From Telopea speciosissima (lineage: Eukaryota > Streptophyta > Magnoliopsida > Proteales > Proteaceae): 64,000 bases of DNA. Below are positions 35,189 to 47,100 of this stretch, one piece after another. The stretch is from the NCBI RefSeq assembly GCF_018873765.1, contig NC_057921.1, positions 67,383,557 to 67,447,556 of the forward strand, written 5' to 3'. Position numbers and translations under genes: made by a program. Every line of letters begins with the position of its first letter. The first letter of the stretch is position 1. The notes below the pieces were generated by a model. It ran no database searches. It was not told the origin of the DNA and worked only from the letters and a program-made list of their open reading frames with translations.

Positions 35189-38100
35189 GGGGATGATAGA
35201 ATGTCCTCAAATTTGTAGTTTACAAAGTATGCCAACAGTCCCAGTATGGTTGCAATATCCAAGCGTACCTGCACATAAAATTCAGATTAGGTCAAGAGAA
35301 GTAAAGTAAATTTCCTTCAAGAGTGTTCCTGTGCCACACCCAAAACCACGAAATAGTGCTGTCAGCAGATCGAATATTGATTCAGATCTGACCTGAATCT
35401 GATTCAATAAAGTCTAATCAATAAGGAATTATGGGCAAACCTTGGCACAATGGTTAAGTTGCGCTATTGCAACCTGTTGGCCACGGGTTCAAATCTTGGA
35501 AACAGCCTCTCCTGCAAAGCAGGGGATAAGGCTGCACACATAATGATACATTTGCCCCTCCAAGACCCCGCATTAGAGGGAGCCTTGTGTACTGGGTAGC
35601 TCTTCTTCAATAAATTATTATCCAATTTAGTCATAATCCAATAACTAAACAAATAAAATCCTGATTCACCCTATCTGATCTGAATAACATCTCATTTATA
35701 TCTTTAACATTACATATTCAATAAATAATTTTATTAATTATGTAACTCTTCAAGACTTAATTTCATTTTTATGTGGATTGGAAATACCTTTAATCACTGT
35801 CCCTTTTGTATTTGTCAAAAATGTATTTTTATTACGTACTCATTTTAGAAAAAATCAGAAGAATAATAGTAATCAGGCCAGATTGGATTTGAATTGGATG
35901 TTCGGATCTGGAGGGATCATTGGATAGGGTTTGATCAGACCCATTCATTTCCTAATACTTGAATCTGATCCATTGGCAGCCCTACCATAATACCCCAACA
36001 ATGATATGTTTTAAGATTTGTATCGTAGGGGTATAATTGTAAACCCCTGCGGTACAATATTTTTTGTTGTAATTGGTTGACCATGATAGGGGGAGTATCC
36101 CTATCATGGTATAGGTTGGTGGTAGTGTTTATCTTTATTTGTAATTGCTTTCCTAGTTGTTTCCTAGTTGTTATGTTAGACAAGGACTAGGAAGCTTATA
36201 GTCCTTGCCTTATTTGTAATTAGTTAACTTATATATGCAATAAATGGGGACAGCCAAGAGCTGTCAACTGTTATTCTCTTTGGCAGTCTCTTCTCTCTTT
36301 TTTCTCCTCTCTCTTCTACTTTGTAAGTACTGTTTTCAGATCCTGGTTTTGCTACAATAAGACCATTGAACTTCCATGGATTTACTAAAATATCATAAAA
36401 CCACATTGGATTTTAGCTTAGTGAAGCTTCTAATTGTTCCTTAGTCCTAATTGCATGGGCATGTTATACAGAAAAGATTCAAAATCAATTACAAGTAGCA
36501 TCTCATTACAACAAAGCCTAAGAAAATGGACAGAGAAGATCAATTCAAACATGTTCCATGGTACTTGTTACAGTGAAATAACAAAAATGTTGTCCCACAG
36601 AAAAGGCAGATATTTGGGACACAAAATCAATTGTTTTTCACGTTGAATATTGTAGAAAACCTAGGACCTGTAACTAGTAACTTTAGAGAGGAGAAAAGAG
36701 AGAACAGAAGATGGAAGTTGTAATGCGATGTGGGACTAAAACCCACATAGCCCACTTACACTTAATAACATAAGAAGAATAAAACCACCCCAAAAAGACC
36801 AGAATACCCCCACGGTATTCTGGATTACATATTCCAACACTCCCCCTCAAACTGGATTATACAAATAAGCAAAGAAAGAAGATCCAGCTTGAACTAAAGA
36901 AAAAATAACTCCTAATAATGCTAACACTCCTCCTCAAGTTGGTGCATACAAGGTACTAATGCCCAACTTGAACAAAAAAGGGGAAAAAACTAAGTTGTAG
37001 CAGAATCCAGCTTGACAGATGAATGCAGCTCCCAAATAAACCTTCAAGAACTTGAAAAAAATAGGTCTTCAAAACTTGGGCAGGCTTGAGCAGCAAACTT
37101 TCACCAATCTTTATTCACCCAAAAAATAAATAAATTTCACCAATCTTTAACAGTTGTCCAGTGATGAATCTCTGACTGATAATCTTGAAGATAAGCAACT
37201 AGGGCAGCAAGCAGGTAAATCAAGCAGCGGAAAAAATCAATCCAACTGTAGGACCTCATATAGGCAGGCAATAACCAAACATCTTCAATACTTTAATACT
37301 TCAATCTCACCCTTACGGCAAACTCAACCCAATAACAAAATAGATACCCATTGGCAATGGTGAAAACTCTGATCTTCTATGTTTTGCACCAAGTGTTCCT
37401 GCAAATTCTGCTTCTACAATGTCTGCAGGTGTACTGTACATAATCCCCCCCTCACGTGTAGTACACGTGTACATAACAGAGATGATGTAAGAGATAGGGC
37501 AAAAACATAATATTCCAGAATTTTCCAAGAGGTGCTAAGGGTAATGGAAAAGGAAGAAATGGCAAATTAGAGAATACTATTAACTTCCAAAGGGTATATG
37601 CCAAAGGTATGTTTTGGGAGGTGGTGAAGTGAAAAGAGTAATGGGATAATCAACCATAGACAAAAACAATGCAACACAGTAATCTTCAACCTTTTTCAGT
37701 CGATCAAACTAATTCCAAAACACCAATCTCCAATGATCAGATCTGAACAGGTCTGATTTTAGAAGGAGAAGGCACCATTCTTCAAAAACTTGATCGATCT
37801 TCACACAAGGAAGAACCAGTGTGCAAAATTCCAAACTATAAACTCCCACATGCTAAATAGAATTGACAAAGATATCTGGACAGCAATGGATGTAAGAAGC
37901 TTTAACAAAAAAACTTGGATCAGATCTGAATTAGTGAATAAGGCTAGGATCTAGCTCTCAAAGTAAGCCGGATATGAACAAAAAAAGCTTCACATAACTG
38001 AATAGATTCGTAGTTGCAACCAATAACCTTGGAACACACTGTTGTAATCCCAAATAAGATGATCTCTAGGGTAGTAGATTCGAGTCTTCAATAATGAAAG

Positions 38101-41100
38101 AAATTCGATCTCCAATAGTAGGATACTTAGTCTCAATAATAGGGCAGCAGTAGTCCACATAAAGGCAGCAGTAACATATCAACCAGTCATGCTTATAGAA
38201 GCCAATCAATAGAACCAGCAAGGTAGGTAGAAAAGCTCAATAGAACCAACAAATATAAGATAATCACTCAGTAGATCCAATAGGTAGTTGAAGCAGCCAG
38301 CCACATAGAACAAGGAAAATAGGTTGATAATTGGAAAAATCGAGCCATAAGAATGAACCTGAATTTTTTCCAAACATAACTGATGAATGATTCTTAAATA
38401 TGGGTTGAATACTCCTCTGATATGTATAAGACTCTCCTCCAAAATATGAGCTTGATAAGAAAACCCTAATCCTAAAATCGATTGTTGTCCGGGTTTTAGA
38501 AAACCCTGAAATTGAGATCGATTTAGGGAAAGGGGGCTGTAATTGCTGATGTAGACGAGTAATAGATGCTGACCAAGGCTGCTAGAATGGAACCTCCAAG
38601 GTGAACAATCAATCTCCAGTAAGAGTGAGACCTGATCTTCAAAGGGGAGAGACTCCAAAAAATCGTAGAAGTAGAGCAGGGCAACATTACAGCACTACAT
38701 CAGCATAAAGGACCATCTTCAAGCCTTGAACTGATGAAGGAGAGTTCTCTTTTAATGTTAGAATCACCTCCAAAGCACTCAAACAGCAGCAAACATCCCT
38801 AGCCCAAATCGATTTTTATCAGGGTTTTGGAAAACCCTGAAAAGAAGAGATCGATTGGGGTAGGGGTCTTCAAAAAACTTAGATAGGTGCAATATTGAGG
38901 TCGATTGGTCCTTGAAGTGGGAGTAATCAGCCCTCAAAAAATTAGCAAAAACTGAAACCTGAAAGTCAGGGTTTATAGCAGGTAACAAAATTAGTAAGTT
39001 AAGGAATTTTTGCTGTAGAAACAAATCCAGCCATCAGAAAGGGTCCAAACTTAGGTCGAGTAGGGCTTGTAGTAATAGGGAATTACCCCCAAAAGATCTG
39101 CTACATCTGAAAAAGGAAACACCAAAATCGATTGGAGTCAGGATTTGAAAATGAGAGAAAATAATGTAATGTATTCATTCATAGGTAAGCCCCTCTATTT
39201 ATAATAGAGGGGAAATTACAAAGAGACTAAACTAGGCAATGTGGGACTAAAACCCACATAGCCCACTTATACTTAATAACATAAGAAGAATAAAACTACC
39301 CCAAAAAGATTAGAATACCCCCACGGTATTTTGGATTACATATTAATAACATAAGAAGAATAAAACTACCCCAAAAAGACGAGAATACCCCCACGGTATT
39401 TTGGATTACATATTCCAACATAATGCTTGAATGCTTAAGTGATTTTATTGATCAGACAAGCCCTCTATTTATAATAAAGGGAAAAATACAAAGGGGACTA
39501 AATTATCCCTACACAAGCCAACTCTATAAGAGACAAGGCTATACGTAATGAAATAATAATTAAACTACCCCAAAAGGACCAGAATACCCCCATGGTAATA
39601 CCCCCATGGTATTCTGGTGTACATATTCCAACACTCCCCCTCAAGTTGGAGTATACATATATCAAAAGGAAACTCCAGCTTGAACTAATAAGAAAAAAAA
39701 TAAATGCACTCCAACATTCTAACACTCCCCCTCAAGTTGGCGCATATAAAGCACTAATGCCCAACTTGAACAAAATAGGAAGAAACAGAGTTGCAGCAGA
39801 GTCCAGCTTGACACACTGGCGGATGGATGAAGCTCCCAAATAATCTTTGACATAATAAATCTTCAAAAATTGGAAATGTTGATCTTCAAAACTCGAACAG
39901 ACTTGATCAGCAAACCGGGACAGATTTGTTATGCAAAGCTTGAGAAGAATCGCTCTTCAAAATAGAGAGAAGCACCGATCTTAACAAAGGCAGACACAAT
40001 CTTCCAAAAAAGACAACTTTCATCGATCTTAATAGCTGTCTAGTGATGAATCTCGGATCGTCACATTGACAAAATCTTGAAGATAAATAAATAGGGCAGT
40101 AAACATCGGAAAAACATGAATCAACCCAACTGTAGATCCTCAAATAGGCATCCAAATAAGATCCCAAAATATCTTCAATACTTCAATCTCCCCCTCACGG
40201 CATATTCAACCCAATAACTTAAGATGCCCAATGGCAATGGTGAAAAAAACTGATCTTCAATGTTTTGCACAAATGTTCTATAATGGCTGAAAGGTTCTGC
40301 AAGTTTTGTAATGTCTGCAATGTTCTGCAAGTTCTGCAATGTAATTGTACACAATCTTCCCCTCACGTGTAGTAGTACACGTGGACAAATAATGGAGATT
40401 ATGTAAGGGATAATGGCAAAAGTGCAATTTTCCAAAGGTGCTATGGGTAAAAAGGAAAGAATGGCAAAATGGTAATTTACCAAAAATTTCCAAGAGGTGT
40501 TATGGGTAAATAACAAGCAATGTAGATCTGAGGTTCCAAAAAACCGACTCCGATCGCTTAGGGGCCCACCCAATTAACAAATAGATCAAATTTAAGTAGT
40601 AGTGGCTACCCAAATCGTGGGAAGGGAAACAAGAGAAAAGAAGAAAGAAGGAGAGGAGAAGAAGAAGAAGAGGACTAGGAAATAGATGTGAACTAAGAGG
40701 GGAAGATGCACCCCCCTTCTCGGGCAGCCCCAACCGCTGCCGACACCTCTGCTTCTCTTCCTGATCCTCCACCTCCCTGCCCCTCTGCTTCACACCTTGC
40801 CCCTCTACCCCTGTTGTCGACCTTTCCACCCCTGCTGAGAAACCCTGGGCTTCTCTCTTTCCCGGCAGCTCCTCTGCTAAACCTGCTGGACACCCTCTTC
40901 ATTTTGTTCCTCCTACCTCCCTTGATGATGCCAAGGTTGGGTTCTGCCCCAAAGGTTTACTCGACGAAGAAATCTCAAAATGGGAATGCTGCCTTGTGGG
41001 GTACTTCCTAGGCAACCATCCTTACCACGTTGTCAAGTCCTTCCTTCTGAAGCAATGGAGAGCTGCTGGTGCAGTCTACATTTACTTGCTGTCAAGTGGG

Positions 41101-44100
41101 TTGTTCATCTTCAGATTCTCCAACGACACCGATAAGGCTCGTGCGTTGGAAGGTGGCCCCTGGCAGATTGGGAAGAAGCAGATTTATCTCCGGCAATGGG
41201 ATCGTCGTTCCTCCCTCACCAGGATCGATCTCAAGCTCATTCCAGCTTCCCTTCCATTACTGGTGCCCCTCTGGGCTTAGCATTGTCGGATCGACCATCG
41301 GCAATCCCCTCTTCTCCGACGAGCGCACCAAGAGAATGGACAGACTCTCCTTTGCTCGCATTTGCGTCGAACTCTGTGCTGATGATACTCCACCAGACTT
41401 CGTCAACATCCAAGAAGAAGATGGGCATTCCTTCACTCAACGTGTCCTCTATGAAGGTCTACCCCAACATTGCTCTGCCTGCAAGCTCTTCGGTCACACC
41501 TCCAAGAGCTGTGGTCCAGACTCCCTCTCCTCTAAGGGGCACTCAACTTCCCAGACTGGTCCTTCGACTCTGGCTGTGGCTGAGACTTACACTGAAAATC
41601 ACAGACCTGCTTCGTCTTCGACTCAGATTATTGCTTCGCCCTCGGCTGCAGTGCCTGCTGCTGGTTCGCTAGATCCTGGGGTCTCCTTGCTTGACCCTCC
41701 TGCTGATGGTTCTCTCGCCCCTGCTGAAGATTTCTTGATGGATGCCCTTGCAGCTTCGGTTGATGATGGTTCTATCGGAGCTCCCAACGAGATCAACTCC
41801 TTCGCTACTACTGCCATCGCTGCTCTTCGCGACAATCCTCGTGGCTGGAAAAAACAAAGGCAGCGCCACCGGAGGAGTCGCCGGGAACCAGAAGAAATTT
41901 CAAAGCTTGGCGAGTGCCCTGAGGCTCACCTACCACGACGCTCACCTGACGCTGGCCACAATAGGTTTGCTACGCTCAGGGACCTCGATCCTGAAGCGGC
42001 CTGTGATGTCGTAGTCTCGCCGGTTCTTCAAGAGCTCTACGACGACCTGTAACCTCCCCCTGCTAACCCCCCTTCCCCTTTTGCTATACAAAACACGATG
42101 CCTTCCACTGCTTCTCCCTTACACCCCCCTTTTCCAGCTTTCACCTACCCCCTTCGTCATCCCATTCTCCCCATATTTCCCATTCGACCTTTCAACGTGG
42201 CCCTCCCCTTGTCCCATCCAACTTAAATTTGTCCCCTGATGACCTGTCCCATTTACCCATATACCCCCACTTTTCCACAAACCACTTATCACCACTTCTC
42301 CGCAACACGCTTGAACCTATCCGAACCGGTCCCAACCCAATTTACTTACACCCAAACCACTTGAACACAACCGAACCAGTCCCAACTTCCCTTACCGGTT
42401 CATTTGGCCCCAACTTGTGCCATCCCTCTCCCTCTTCTCCCCTGGTTTGCTTCCCCCTGCGTGAATACCGTCTCAGGCCCCGCAGCGTTCCACCGGGGTC
42501 CAGAGTTAGTTCCTCCACTGGATGGCTGCCCCCTCCTCCCCCCCTCTCATGATCCCTTGGACCATTTGGAACGTCCGTGGGCTCAATGCCCCAGCCAAAC
42601 AAACTAAAATCCGTGTCCGCCTCAAGACTTCCAAATCCCCTCTTTGCTGTCTCCTTAAAACCAAAGTGCTCGAACATAACTCATCCCGCATTGCTCACTC
42701 TCTGGCCCCTTCTTGGTCCTTCCTTTCCAATTATGTCCACTCCCACCTTGGTCGTATTTGGGTTTTGTGGGATCCCACAAAATTCCATATCTCAGTCACC
42801 TCCTCTTCCTCCCAATTTCTCCATCTCTCCATTTCCGACCACCTTTACAACCATCTCTGTTTCTTCACCATGGTTTATGCCCTCAATTGCCATCCTGATA
42901 GAATCCCTCTTTGGGAGGATATCCGATCCATCTCTTCTTTTGTTGGTTCCTCCCCTTGGGGCATTGGAGGGGACTTCAATGTCGTCTGTTTTAGTCATGA
43001 AAAATTGGGTGGTTCTCCTATCGACCACCAAGCAGTTACAGCCTTTAACTCTTGTCTGGAGGACTTTGGGCTAAACGACCTCAGATGGTCGGGTGCTGAT
43101 CTCTCTTGGCACCACAAGGGCTCTAGCTCTGACAGAGTTGCCTGTAAGCTTGACAGAGTCCTTGTCAATGACCCTTGGCTTTACTCCTTTCCGTCCTCCT
43201 ATGCACTTTTTGACCTCCCAGGCCTCTCTGACCACTCCCCCATTTCTCTCTTTGTCCTTCCTTATCTTTCTTTTGGCCCGAAACCCTTCAAATTCTTTGA
43301 CATGTGGTCCTCCCACTCTGGTTTTCTTCCCCTTGTCCAAGAGGCTTGGAACATCCCAGTCCATTCCTTCTCCTCCCCTCTCCTTGCCTTCTCCAAAAAG
43401 CTAAAAAATGTTAAGGTGGCTCTCAAAGCCTGGAATTCCTCCACCTTTGGCAACATTTCCTCTAGTGTCTCTGCCTATCGGGACACCCTCTCCTCCATCC
43501 AGCTCCACCTTCAGGCTGATCCCCTCAACTCCTCCCTTGTTGAAGAGGAGATCCTTGCTGCTTCCGACCTTGCCTCCTCTCTCTCCCTTGAGGAAAGCTT
43601 TCTCAAGCAGAAATCCAGAATCAAATGGCTTGAACTCGGTGACTCGAACACCGCCTTCTTCCACCGTACTCTCAAAGCCCACTCCAACTCCAATTCTATC
43701 CTCTCTCTTGCTTCCTCCAATGGCTCAGTCCTCTCCTCTGTTGATGCCATCAAAGCCGAAGCTGTGAACTACTTCACTAGTATCTTTAGTCCCCCCCTCC
43801 CCCCACCACCCCCTCCCTGTTGACCTCATCAACAAATTCATCCCCCTCCACCTCCTCTGCTCCCTTAGTTCCATCCCCTCTGACTCTGAAATCACCTCCG
43901 CTGTTCGTTCCCACAAGGCTAGCAAAGCTCCTGGCCCTGATGGGTTCAGTATGGGTTTCTTCTCCTCCTGCTGGGACATCATTGGTGTCGAGCTTATCAG
44001 TGCTATCAAGAGCTTTTCTTCAACCCCCATCAGATCCAAAATATCAACCATACCTTCCTCTGTCTCATTCCCAAGTCCTCTGGAGCTTCATTTATGTCCG

Positions 44101-47100
44101 ACTTCAGACCCATCTCCCTTTATAATCTTCTTTACAAGTTCATTGCTAAAATCCTTGCCAACCGTCTTAGCCTTGTCATTGATTCCCTCGTTAGCCCCAA
44201 CCAATCTGCCTTCATTGCTGGGAGAAGCATCTCGGACAACATCATCCTTTGTCAGGGAATTGTTCGAGGTTTTGACCGCAAGTCTCACTCTCCTGCTGCT
44301 CTTCTCAAAATCGACATCCATAAGGCTTTTGACTCCATCCGTTGGGACTTCATCTCCTAAGTCCTCAAAATGTCCTTCCCTCCCATTTTTGTCAACTGGA
44401 TCCACTCCTGTATTTCCACCCCCCACTTCTCTGTCCTTCTGAATGGCAGTCCTGCGGGTTTTTTCTCCTCCTCGGTTGGTATCCATCAAGGCTGTCCCCT
44501 ATCCCCTTTTCTCTTTTGCCTGTCCCTTGAGGTCCTCTCTCGAAGCATCCAGTCCAAAACAGACCTCCACCTCATCTCCCCCATCCCTAAGTGCAAGCCT
44601 ACCAACTTGACTCACCTTGCCTTCGCGGATGATCTCATGATCTTCTCTAAGGCTGACCCCCTCTCCATTGAAACCATCATGTCCTCCCTCAACCTTTTTC
44701 AAGGTCTTTCTGGTCTCCGCATTAACCTGCAAAAGTCATAGATTTTCCTTGCCAGAGTCTCGGACACCACCAAAGCCTCCCTCTCCTCCCTCACCGGCTT
44801 TACCATTGGTGCCCTCCCTGTCCGCTACTTAGGCCTCCCCCTCATCCCAGCCAGACTTTTAGCCCACCATTGCTCCCCCATCCTGGATCTCCTCCGCAAG
44901 AGGTTGCAGCTTTGGAAAGCCAAGCTTTTATCTTATGCAGGTCGCCTCGAGCTCATCAGATCGATTCTCCAGTCTTGCTACATTTACTGGAGTGGTGTTT
45001 TTTGCCTCCCTAAGGCCACCATCAAGATGGCTGAATCTCTTATGTGTGCCTTCCTTTGGAAAGGTGTGGACACTGCCAGGTTCGTTCATCCTATGAGCTG
45101 GGCTTCCCTTTCCGTTACTAAGTTTGAAGGAGGCCTCGGGCTGAGGAGAATAAAAGATGTCAACACGGCTGGGTCCATTAAGCTTATTTGGAAGATCCTC
45201 ACCAACAGATCCTCCATCTGGACTTCATGGGTGCACGCTGGGCCCCTCCGTAGAGATTCCATTTGGTCTGTTAGCCCAGGGACTGATTCCTCATGGGTTT
45301 GGCGTAGAATTCTGCAGGTGAGACATTTAGCCAGGGATGCCATATCGTGTAGGATTGGTGATGGTACGACCACCTTACTTTGGCTTGACAAGTGGCACCC
45401 CTCTGGGGTCCTCTCTTCTGTTGTGAGCTCCAGAGATATTTACTCCTCCGGATTGGACAGATTTGCCCATGTTGCTGCCATCATTACCTCAGGCTCTTGG
45501 TCCCCCCCCCCCTCCCCTCCCCCCCTCGCCGACCTTTGGAGCTCCCTCCCCCCCATCCCCCCTGGGCATAGCGGGAGAGGAGACACCATCTTGTGGCTCC
45601 CATCCCAATCGGGCAGATTCAGCTCTCACTTCGCTTGGATTTGGTTAGACATAGAGGGACCCCTTGTCCTCGGCATAGAGTTGTTTGGTTTCGTGGTCAC
45701 ATACCTCGCCATAGCCTCACCGCCTGGCGTGCCCTTGCTAGCTGCCTTCCTACCCAAGCCTTCCTTATTTATCGGCATATTCAGGTCCATCCCAACTGCT
45801 GTCTCTGTTGGAATGGGACTGAAGATGTCGATCACCTATTCTTCACTTGCCCCTTTGCCTCCTCCATCTGGTCCCGTGTCCTTCGCCATTGTTGGCCTGG
45901 TCGGCGCACTCCTCTTCCCCTCAACCGGGAATGGATTTGGATTGACATGACTTTCGGAGGGAAATCGATTTGCGACTCGGTTGGCAAGATTACCTTTTGT
46001 GCCACCATCTCCCACATTTGGATGGAACGCAACCTTAGAAGATGGACATCCAACTCCCGCTCCTTCGACACGATTTGGAAGGCCATCTTTTTTGATGTTT
46101 CATCTAAAGTTAGCTCCCTCCCCCTTTGTGATGTGAAGGATTCCCCAAGGAACAGGCTCATTGTTGTCTCCTGGGGCCTCCCTACATCTATTTTGCGCCC
46201 TAACTAGTCCCTAGTTAGGCTTTGTTGCCCTTGGGCTTGTATATTCCCTCTTTTTTCTTCGTAATTAAATTTTTATTCATCCAAAAAAAAAAGTAGCAAT
46301 GGCAATATGGTAAATACCCAGAATTTTTAAGAGGGATATGGGTAATTGAAAAAGCAATGGGACATAATGGGAATTTAAAGTACTGAAAAGGGTTTGACAT
46401 GGATCCACCCAAATAGGCACTAACAAGGAGTTAATGGAAGAATTGTAAATATTTCAAAAACACAAAGGGAATGGCAAAATTGTAAATTAAATTGAACCCC
46501 AATTATAAACCCAACTAGGCAAAAGGGTAAACTGGGAAGGTATGATAAAATTTGGACATGGGATGGATTAGACTAGGGAGGGGTACTAATGGAAACTCAT
46601 AATAAAGCAAATAATGATAAAGAGAAATCGTGGGAAGATCTTCTTCAACCTCACAATGGGAGAAGAACTCAGTCCAGCGGTAACCCATGTCACCCCAATT
46701 GAAAGAACTCCTTCAAAACAAATCTTATTTGGACTGAAATTTCAGGGATGAGTTCGTAACTCAGGATGGACCCTTATACCCACACCAACTAGAAGCAAGG
46801 TCAGATTTGATTGCAGTCAGTAATCTGGAATTTCAGCAGCAATAATCGATAGCAAAGATGGGCATCCAGTCTCCTTTGATTACTGCATTAACAGAGGACC
46901 AACCCAATAGCAGTCGAAGAAACTAAGAACAAGCCGCTAGGGTTTTCTAACCCAGAAATAGATCGACCATAAGTTACCGTAGGCGGAACAGATTGATACC
47001 AAGAAGACACCATTCACCATTAACTCCATCAATCGAGGCAATCGAACCATACAACAGAAATCTTTCAACACCCCAAACCAGCGGAAACCTGCTTCTATGT

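Larger units (their letters stand above)
40523..46292 (+). mobile_element. L1-clade LINE, nearly full length
   Basis: A 5' leader (40523 to about 40700), ORF1, ORF2, a short 3' UTR and a poly-A end at 46292 are present. AAGCAATG precedes the left end (40515-40522), and AGCAATG follows the poly-A (46295-46301), consistent with a short target duplication. It is inserted opposite in strand to the coding-free LTR element. Frame breaks in both ORFs make it inactive. Confidence 0.9.
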
